The translations under genes were made by a program, and so were the position numbers. A model generated the notes under the pieces. That model saw only the letters and a program-made list of their open reading frames with translations. It had not been told where the DNA came from and made no database searches. From Vanilla planifolia (lineage: Eukaryota > Streptophyta > Magnoliopsida > Asparagales > Orchidaceae), in the NCBI GenBank assembly GCA_023846275.1, contig CM043874.1, positions 26,695,630 through 26,759,629 on the forward strand: a stretch of 64,000 nt of DNA. Direction: 5' to 3'. Positions 1-64,000 of this stretch are shown here, one piece after another (the first letter of the stretch is position 1; each line of letters opens with the position of its first letter).

Positions 1-783
1 TGAGATGAATCTATCTGTATATCTCTCAAATTTGATGGACTATATGTAATCACCCCTCTTAGAACTAATAAACTCAATTAGTTTAAATTTGAGATGGTTT
101 GTCAAACTTTTTTATGGTTTTACTTTTGATTTGTTTATTCATTTTGAATTTATCAAATGATTTCTTTATTATCTATTGAAATGGTTGATTAATGACTTTT
201 CTTTTATATAATATGCTAATTTTTCTTAACAAAAACATCAACTGGTAACTTCTTTTATGAATGCTAGTTTTTTAGTCACTGCCCCATTTTTTATCTAATT
301 GTTAAATTTTTCATTTGATTAATAAAATGTTAAAAATAATTAGCTCCGAATTTATTAATTTACATAAAAGTAATGTGAACATTATATGCTTTAAGAACTT
401 GGAAAAATTATGATGGAAATGGAATCAATGTTTACTGTAGAGGTTTGAACTCAGGTGCTCCTCCACTCATTGTAGGATTTTTGTTTATGTCAACTTCGTT
501 GTTAATGTTTTTAAGGTTTGTTATATACTGTAGCGTGATGTATTTAGTCAGTGTGGCATTAAAATTTCATAAGCATCGTTAGTGTTAATTGAGGATGAAC
601 AAGATGGATTGGGAAACATGCTTTCTTTTTCAAATGCATGATTGTAATGTTAATTTTTCTTGTAAGCAGTGATATTAAATGTGTTTGGATTTGTTTTCTA
701 GATCATAATTCTTTCAAGTGCCACCACCCATATAGCTAATACCTAACGTCTCCATTCTTTAATCTATTTGTTTTTTTGCACAG
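1..783 (+). other. Intron 3' part, no other feature seen
   Basis: AT-rich intron of the ECA3-like gene, ending in the acceptor TTTGCACAG. The exon that should precede it (end of M3, start of M4) is not visible here, so the window begins inside the intron. I see no transposon coding trace in it. Confidence 0.75.
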
Positions 784-56427
<55,644 letters not shown>

Positions 56428-57640
56428 GTAAGACGTTTCTTTAGTTAGCATATCTTTGTCCAAAATTTTCTTGCTGTGTTCGTATATATATTAAGTTCAG
56501 CAATGGTAGTTGCATCTATTTGGCATCATGGCTACAACTTATCATAACCATTTGAAAAAATGGCAACATGCTGCTTCAAGGTTTTGTATGTGGATCCGAG
56601 TGAGGTTCAGTTCTAACAAACTAATCATTTAATAGTCCGCATCTCTACGTTATGTATGCCCTACTATTAAGCTTTAAATATGCCAGGAATTTTTTTTTAT
56701 TTTATCTGTAGATGTCTGGTTCTTTTTAGAGTAACGTAGAAACGAGAACTAATCAGGATCCCATATTTTCTACCAGTGAGAAGATTAGTGTAAATTACAG
56801 AAATGTTTCAGACTTAAAATTTGACTACAGATATGTGGAAAAAGTAAGACATATATGTCCCATGACGAAGAATGGCATCTCTTACACTGTATTACCACCG
56901 TGAATTCAATAACAGCAATAATGCCTAATGTGTTTGTATGCACGGTCCTTTCTTTTAGTCTTGTTAAACTTATATGAAAACATATCTTATATTGTACTTG
57001 ATTCCTCTTGGTCAATCTCTTCCTTGAGATGTTTCTTTTTGCCTCTAGCCTTCACCATGTTTTTGGCATGTGCTAAATTCTTCACCATGATTTACTGTTA
57101 AAGTTCTTCAGGACAGTGTTACATTAAGGCAATAATGTTGCTTCAGTTGTTTGGTGTGCATTAGAGACCTAAGGCTTTTTGCCTTAAGAGTTATTGAACC
57201 GTGGAGGGGCATTTTTTGTAGTGCACATCCACTAGAATGTTATGTTCTTTTTATTTCTTAAAATTTTGATTTCTTCAAAGCTTCCATCCTCTCATTTTAT
57301 AATTTCATTTATAAAAACGTTTTTTTAACACCTAGTCTCCATTAAATTAATCTTGTCACAATTATCATTGAAAAATTTATATAGTTTACTCATTTGTATA
57401 GATTTAATATCATTTATCATCAAATAATATATCATATTCATTGTTTTTCATCAATTTTTATTTAAGTTGGTCTAAATTTTCTTTGTTATTCATAATATTG
57501 GTATTTTTAGATTTATGAAGATATTTTAAAAAATATCTTTATAACTATCTTCATTTTTTGTCATAATTTTCATACTTATTTTATTTTACTTGTTTATTAA
57601 CCATCCTTTCAAGTAATGAAGTATAACTTCTTTCTTTCCT
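56428..57640 (+). other. Start of the last intron, nothing recognised
   Basis: It follows the donor GTAAGA of exon p. The next expected ECA3 coding block (lumenal loop after M7) was searched for to the window end and is not visible, so this intron exceeds 7.5 kb. Confidence 0.6.
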
Positions 57641-59123
57641 CCAACTTCATATCAGAGCTTGATCTCCACCCATCTCTAAAAGTACCTTCCCTCTAATCCC
57701 AACCCTTCTCTTTAGCCAGCTCTCACTCATTATAAGTGTTGTTGCTTCTTCTTCAACCCTCTCTCTCAATTAATCTCTTCACCCCTTCTTGCCATGTCTT
57801 AATGCTAGCCTTCTTATTGTTCTTTGCATGGAAACTGTTGTATCATTTGGTCTTCAACTAAACCTTTGATCTAATAACTTTTTGCAATGCTTATTGATGA
57901 TCTTCTTTTTTACTTTCTTTGAAACAAAGCTACCCTTGACTAGTAGCACTACTATTAAATTCAAAAATATCAATTATCTCTTATGGCCTCAAGCATCACA
58001 TTTTCTAATTTGATCATATGAGAAACTCCATCTTATAAGCTCTAGCTATTGAAATAAAGGAACCCACCAAATATATTAAATATAGGGCTCTAATTATGTA
58101 GCATTTATTTAATGATTAATAGTCATGAACCTTCTATTGCAACCAATGCCAAGGTTTAAGTGAACACGAATGGGATGTCTTGTCTACTAAACACAAAACT
58201 CCATTTTTCAATGACGTTGATCTCATGGTGTGGATTGTAAATTTGGTCATTCAAATTTTTATTATCGTAAAACGCTTATTTTCTAATCTATTTGTGAACA
58301 AAGATCCATCTTTATTAGCAAATGAAGCTTGCCACTTTACAAAGCATACTCTTTAATCATATCCCAATAAACCACATTCAACTTCTAAGCTATTTGCATT
58401 AGTGCATAGTGATAACTAGGAGTCATCTTGTGTAAAAATATATAAGGAACCTAGTGGTGCATTACCTTTAATGATGATCACAATAGAGTCTATTGCATAT
58501 ATTTCCTCAAAGAGAAATCCAATAGTGCAAAAACCTACCAATCATTCTACTTAATCGCAGAAACTCAATTCAAAACTAATATTTAACCCATCCAAATTGA
58601 CAATGACAGATTGTAATTCAATAAAGTTCTAAGATAATATTTAACAACACTTGGCATTATTCACCAAAGCTCATGTTCTAATGCTCAACAATAAATTGAA
58701 GTGGTAGAAGGATGAAACCTTTCATTTATTGGAAGTTGTTAAATCTTTTATCTTTGTAATGAATGTTCCGAAATATTTTTGGGGTAAAACCATCTTGATG
58801 GCACCCATCTTAATAAACCGTATGCCCTATAATGTGTTATTGTTCCAAACACTGCATTTTGTTTTACTTTAGACATCCACATGTCTTTTTCACCTATATT
58901 TCCCCTAAAAGTTCTTAGCTGCATCTTCCTTATTAGTGCACACAATTATAACATATTCAATCTTGATCCAAGAGCCTAAAAGTGTATCTTTATAGACTAC
59001 TTTTCAACTCTTAAAATGCAAATATTATTCTTCTAGACTTAAGCGTGTTTTTCTCTCTTAGGATGTTATAATTTTTTATTTTTATCTTTTCTTTCTCTTG
59101 ATTACTCTTTAAAAAGAGAATTT
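57640..59123 (+). mobile_element. Ty1/copia remnant (GAG-pre-integrase to integrase)
   Basis: The + strand translation over several frames gives LANEACHFTKHTL with SKLFALVHSD (GAG-pre-integrase, about 58310-58430) and then the integrase end HLLEVVKSFIFVMNVPKYF with LINRMPYNVLLFQT (about 58725-58850), with a KRVFL trace near 59045. Stops are frequent. It is cut at about 59123 by the start of the LTR element that follows, which suggests the latter was inserted into it. Confidence 0.78.
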
Positions 59124-60565
59124 TATTATATCCTTTAATCGTTGTATAATTTATTTGATAATAATAAAATCATTGTGTTATGTTTACTAATATTTTTCTT
59201 AAGTATTGATTTAAAATCATACTTCCTAAGAGCAATTATGTTAATTATGTAGAGAGCTTGATCATATAACTCAAGGAGCTTAATAGAGATGTTTTGATAT
59301 TAACTGTATCTAACATCAGAAAAAACACTAATTGAGCAACATAAGGAAAAAATTTTTATTGTCTTGGTAACTAAAATGTCAAAATCTATTGCAGTTTATT
59401 TGAGACAATTAAGATTTATTTAAAGCTGTATTTCATCTTTTTATATATATATTATCTGTTTTAATATTATATTCGTAATGAGTTGTATTATGTGTTAAGG
59501 TTAAATCAAATTAGATTTGAAAAGAAATTGAATTATGTGAGATTTGTATTGGTTGAATTAATCATCATTGTACAATGAACCCATCATACTCGAGAGGTGT
59601 AATTTGAGGTTAAATGTTTTTATTTTCATACCGTACAATATCAACCGTCATACTAGTACGATATATTCATTAAGAGGATTGGACCAGGGATCAGATTGAG
59701 CAACGAGAAAAATTGAAATTTAATGTACTGTCATATAAATACAATCATCATACTGTACATCACCAGTTATCCCAAGTGATGTGCAAAACTGATGAGCTTC
59801 AAACAATCCGATTACATTCATCATAGTTGTATGATACAATATTGTTTACCGAGAGTTTATGACTTAAGCTGTGAGCGCTCCATTTTTATTTGTACGATAC
59901 GATATAAGTTTCGTACAAGTACAATGTCAGTTTACGAGAGCCTAATTTTGGGACTTAGTAGTGTACTATCATGCATCGTACAACTATTTTCTCAATACTT
60001 CAGAATTTAGATTTACGCAATTTTGTTCCGCTTGTACGGTATGATGTTCTCATCGTATCTGTACAATCTATTTTATACAATGAAAATGAACTAGTCGGAC
60101 TTTGGCGATTGACTAGATGGTGTTGTCAGTAGTTCATTGTACATGTACAATCCCTTATATCTTGTAGTACAATCAATTTAGGATATAAGTAACTAGTTTG
60201 ATTGGCTTTTGACAATCATTTGAGGGGGTTTTGGAATTGTGTGAAAGTATTGAGTATATAAATATATCTAAGCATGATAAAATAAACTAATGCTTGATTG
60301 AAAAATCTATTATGATAACACTTTATTAGATTCACATTTCTAAGAAGAGCAAAGGGCAAAATCATGGCATTTAGCATAGAGTACTCATCTTAGACTTTCT
60401 TTTAATCATTAAGATAAATTACATTTTATCTATTTTAAGTTATATTTATTATATTCTCTCGTATATAAGTATTGCGCTTTATTTCATATCGTCATTGATT
60501 CAAATAATGTATTTGTTGTTTAATTATTCTTTGGTTCTAAGAATTATTGTATTAAACATCATTCA
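59124..60565 (+). repeat. 5' LTR of the gag-only LTR element
   Basis: About 1442 bp, ending CATTCA just before the primer-binding site. It aligns with the segment starting at 62553 over its whole visible length. Shared blocks include AATAAAATCATT, GGTTAAA with AGATTTGAAAAGA, CGATATATTCATTAAGAG, GAGGGGGTTTTGGA and AAAAATCTATT with GTGATAA or ATGATAA. It is dense in TTGTAC/GTACAA and TACGAT words. The canonical TG start appears mutated to TA. Confidence 0.78.
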
Positions 60566-60568
60566 TTA

Positions 60569-60583
60569 TGGTATTTTAGCCCC
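60569..60583 (+). other. Primer-binding site, degenerate (Met tRNA type)
   Basis: TGGTATTTTAGCCCC resembles the copia consensus TGGTATCAGAGCC with three changes, three bases after the LTR end CATTCA. Confidence 0.6.
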
Positions 60584-60624
60584 AAAATTTAGTCTAGTTA
60601 TGAACTTTAAGATTGCTCATAAAA

Positions 60625-62040
60625 TATGAGAAAGTTTGAGGTTACATATGAAATAACTAGCCAAGTAAAGGAATCCATAATTAACTTGGTTATGCATGAC
60701 TTCGAGTTTTTCCATATGCATGAAAGAGAAAATTAAAGTATGTTTAATCATTTCTCTAACATTATAAATAGTCTTTCAAATCTTAGTAGAGCGTTCTCTA
60801 ATGTTGAATTGGTAAGAAAGATCTTAAGCGTGTTGCCAAAGGAGTTTGATCTCATGGTGACCACTATCAAAACCTTGAAGAACTTGGATCATCTCTCATT
60901 GGATGAGTTGCTTAGTGAACTTATGACTAATGAGATGAAAATATCAAGAAGAAAAGAAGAAGAGTAGCCCAAATCACCTAACAAGGAGAAGGATATTGTT
61001 TTGAAAGTTGCTTCACATAAAACCAATGAGGACTCTCCATGTAATAGTGAGGTAGAAGAACTTTCTAAAAGCATAACAAAATTCTTCAAATCTATAGTTG
61101 TAGGTAGCTCAAAAAGGAATGAGAGAAGCCATCAAAGAATAAGGAAGAAGTTCATTGTCATGTGTCAAGAGCTTGACATTATCACCCAATTGTCCTACAT
61201 TAGTGGAGAAGAGAAAAAGCAAGAACTCTTACAAGAAGGACAAGATGAAGAAAGACAAGAAGGCCATGATGGACACTTGGAGTGATTTGGAAGAATCACT
61301 CCAAGCGTCCATCATGGAATTTCTATATTTCTTCTTTATCTTGTGCTTCTTGTAAAAGTAAAATCTTCCTCAAGTAGTGAGAGTGATGAGGAAAAGAACT
61401 TGATTTGTCTTTTGGTCAAGCATGAAGATGCTTCGAGTAGTGAGGAAGAAGATAAAGAGGAACTCATCTACCTTATGGCACATCATAATGATTCATCTAG
61501 GAGTGAAGAAAACGATTGAAATAATCTCTCTCATAAAGAATTAAAGGATAATTTTCTTGAATTAGTTAATGTATTTGAATCACTTGTATTGAAACATAAG
61601 TTGAAAAAGGAATATAAAGATTAACTTGACTTGTGTGAAGATTTTAAATCAAAAGAGTTCAAGGTAGTAGTATAAACTTTATCAAAACTAAAGAAAAACT
61701 TGCTAAACCAATTTGTGAGCATGTAGAAGAAAAACTTGTTTTTCAACAATTTAAGAAATTGCTTTCACATTGTGTTGTTTCATCTCATCACATGCTTAAG
61801 AATGATTCTTTACATAATACTAAATCAATGCATGTTGTTGATTTCTTTTGTTATGCTTCATTATTTGCAATTATTGTTTCAAGAAATGTCACATATCTAA
61901 AGATTATAAGATAAGAATTAATGTTAATTCTAGGTATCTTATGTATGGATTTCAAAGAATAAGAATATACCTAAAAAATGATACTTTATTCGATTATGGA
62001 TTGACTGGGCCCAAATCCATTTTGAGTTCATAAACCTAAA
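60625..62040 (+). pseudogene. copia-type gag, interrupted, with decayed zinc knuckles
   Basis: The + strand translation reads TYEITSQVKESIINLVMHDF, FNHFSNIINSLSNL, LVRKILSVLPKEFDLMVTTI and LDHLSLDELLSELMTNEM, the conserved gag of plant copia elements. An in-frame TAA (60733-60735) and TAG (60965-60967) break it, and frameshifts follow. A knuckle-like NCPTL stretch is at about 61190. A second, CNYCFKKCHISKDY (61866-61907), has Tyr in place of the last Cys. It ends with a GPKSI stretch typical of the gag-pol junction. Acidic Ser/Glu-rich segments lie between. No protease, integrase or RT follows before the 3' LTR. Confidence 0.82.
61264..61317. repeat. 24-bp inverted repeat (hairpin) inside gag
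   Basis: Left arm 61264-61287 (CCATGATGGACACTTGGAGT then GATT) pairs with 61294-61317 at 23 of 24 positions, leaving a 6-base loop TGGAAG. It is much longer than expected by chance. Confidence 0.92.
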
Positions 62041-62540
62041 TTTTAAATTGGTTATGCTTGTGAGCATGCTTCCCATATTTTAATTTGAAAGTGAGAGAAT
62101 TCCATAGAAATGCATTGTTTAAATTAAAATCTTGAACATATTTATTTGCTTGTTGATAGTGATAATTTTAATTTCTTATAGGCATTAGTTTAAGGGGAGT
62201 TCTCTAAATTAACTATTACAAGGTTTTACTTGATTTATTCTTTAACAAGTGAAAAGTTTTTTTATTAGCTTTTAAAGATTATTATAAATATTTGGCATTG
62301 TATTATTCATATTTTCAATAACTATATATTCATGTGCATCCTTTATTTGCTTATTATAATTTTATTTTATCATTTGTTGCATGACAAAAAGAAAGAGAAA
62401 AATAAAAAATATAAAGCATTCATAGCATCTAATATATTTTATTTGTTGTGTTTAAATTGCATACATTAAGTGAACATTTTTTGTGCTTGTATGATTAAAT
62501 ATTTTATTTCTATATTTGTTCAATGGCTTTGTTATTGTCA

Positions 62541-62552
62541 AATGGGGAAAAT
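62541..62552 (+). other. Polypurine tract before the 3' LTR
   Basis: AATGGGGAAAAT immediately precedes TGTTACC, the LTR start. Plant copia elements typically have a purine tract of the AAGGGGGAGA form just before TGTTA. Confidence 0.65.
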
Positions 62553-64000
62553 TGTTACCTTTTGGTCATTGCATTACTTATTTAATAACAATAAAATCAT
62601 TATATTATGTTTATTAACACTTTTCTTAATTGTTGATTGCAGATCGTATCTCTTAAAAGCAATTAGGTTAATCACATGGCTTAAAAAAAATGTTTGGATG
62701 CTAATCGTAACTAGCATTAAGAGAAACATTTGCTTGAATAACACGAGGAGATCTTTATTAAGTCTTTTTATTTCGATAATTAGAATATTAAAACCTATAA
62801 TTTAAAACATACATTTCATCTTATTTTATATATTATTTCTCTTAGAGAATTATATTTATAGTGAATAATATCATATGTTAAGGTTAAACTAAGTTAGATT
62901 TGAAAAGAGATTAAATTGAACAAGCTTTACATTGACTAAATTAATCGTCTTTATAAAATAAATCCATCTTACCATATGATTGGTAAATTTTTTGATCGAA
63001 CAGAGCATCAATTTATATTGGTTAGATTAATCATCCTTGTATGATAAACCAATTGTACAATACAATTAGTTAATAGTTGGGTTAGCGTTGGTCGAGAACG
63101 ATTCTAAATGATATGATTGTTTTGCACTTTTCATGGCTTTATAATACACCTATTGTACAATAGGTTGTTTAGTTACCTAAGAGTTTTAATTTGAGAGTTA
63201 GTTTTCTTGGTTTTCATACAGTACAATATCAACCATCATATATTTACGATATATTCATTAAGAGAATCGAATAAGAGATTGAATCGAGCGATGAGAGAAG
63301 TTGGAATTTGATGTACTAATATACAAGTACAATCACCATATCATACTAGTACATCGCCTATTATCTCGAGTGATGCATGGAGGTAGTGGACTTCATATAG
63401 TACAATGATATTTATCGTAGTCGTAAAATCTGTATATTTGTTTAGTGAGAGTTTAGGACTTTGGGTTGTGTATGCATTGTTTTTAGTATAAGTTTCATAG
63501 AAGTACGATGTCATTTCACCCAAAAGTCTAGTTTTAGGATTTAGTGATATATTTGATAGTTTCCATTGTAGTAATACAATTCCTTTATCGTACTAATACG
63601 TTATTTATAAGTAGTATAAACAAGTTTGTCATAGGATTTATCATATTATACAATCATGCATAGTATGATATTTTTTTTGAAAGCTCAAAATTTAGACTTG
63701 TGTAGTTTTATTGTAGTTGTATCATACGATATTCGCATTATATCTCTACAATCATTTTACATAGTAAGTGAACTAGTCAAATATTGATGATTGATCAAAC
63801 AATATTGTCAATTGTTGGTTGGAATGTAACAACTTGTTTGACAAGTTTTTTGACATAGTTATTTGAGGGGGGTTTTGGAGCCATCTGAGAACATTTTTAG
63901 TTGTATATAAAGGCATCCAAACATGATAAAATAGACTAATATTTATTTGAAAAATCTATTGTGATAATACTTGATTAGATTCATCATTTTTAAGAAGTGC
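62553..64000 (+). repeat. 3' LTR of the gag-only element (truncated by the window)
   Basis: It starts TGTTACCTTTTGGTCATTG and follows the 5' LTR until the window ends at AAGAAGTGC (5' LTR counterpart AAGAAGAGC at about 60351). About 214 bp of the 5' LTR lie beyond that point, so the 3' LTR should run to about 64215. Confidence 0.78.

Larger units (their letters stand above)
59124..64000 (+). mobile_element. Gag-only (non-autonomous) copia LTR element, right LTR cut by window end
   Basis: Two direct LTRs (59124-60565 and 62553 to beyond 64000) enclose about 2 kb with primer-binding site, one gag remnant and a polypurine-like tract, but no pol. This organisation matches the class of terminal-repeat elements that keep only gag and depend on pol from a partner; deletion from a full copia is the alternative. 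The element sits next to, and apparently inside, a copia integrase remnant, in the last intron of the window. Confidence 0.72.

Noticed and set aside
60740..60967. A host gene encoding a 75-residue Leu-rich protein
   Set aside because: The frame is the middle of copia gag, bounded by in-frame stops in an otherwise continuous gag reading.
57000..64000. The next ECA3 exon (lumenal loop and M8) inside the last stretch
   Set aside because: No NFETC-like or later ECA3 block is found in any + frame; the region is explained by retroelements.

Overview
The window is nuclear DNA of a land plant, most likely a seed plant with a large, transposon-rich genome. It is very AT-rich and has no prokaryotic gene organisation. 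Its coding content is sixteen short exons separated by GT-AG introns and spread over about 55.6 kb. The rest is intron, filled largely with decayed retrotransposons. Species cannot be named from the sequence.

The one cellular gene runs on the + strand and enters and leaves the window inside introns. Its sixteen exons (784 to 56427) join in one uninterrupted reading frame of 1701 bp (567 codons). They encode the middle of a P2A-type (SERCA-like) Ca2+/Mn2+ ATPase of the plant ECA3 type. The encoded part runs from membrane segment M4 (PEGLP) through the phosphorylation site (DKTGT), the nucleotide-binding domain (KGAPE), the hinge (TGDGVNDAP) and M5-M6, into M7. The N-terminal M1-M3 and actuator domain, and the C-terminal M8-M10, lie outside. 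No frameshift or stop interrupts the frame, so the gene looks functional. Intron sizes are bimodal: six of 78-699 bp, nine of 1.1-13.9 kb, plus two cut by the window edges.

Layout of the long introns. 2134-8032: a complete but decayed Ty1/copia element with about 268-bp LTRs. 9593-23459 (13.9 kb): a reverse-oriented solo LTR, then a 640-800 bp tandem repeat split by about 3.8 kb of inserted DNA, then LTR-like sequence. 23572-28922: a reverse copia remnant and a DUF4283 (LINE-type) fragment. 29246-35559: a reverse, internally deleted copia. 35618-38290: a TTA-flanked MITE and a minisatellite. 38384-43174: unassigned repeats. 43747-53872: a reverse L1-type LINE reverse-transcriptase remnant. 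56428-64000: a copia integrase remnant abutting a short LTR element that carries only gag between roughly 1.44-kb LTRs; the second LTR is cut by the window end.

I found no operon, CRISPR array, tRNA, rRNA or evident new multi-gene system. The most interesting items are the gag-only LTR element and its GTAC-rich LTR family (also present as a solo LTR in the 13.9-kb intron), the insertion-split tandem repeat, the TTA-flanked MITE, a 24-bp hairpin inside gag, and the density of differently oriented retroelements tolerated inside one housekeeping gene. Retroelement boundaries are approximate because they come from by-eye alignment.
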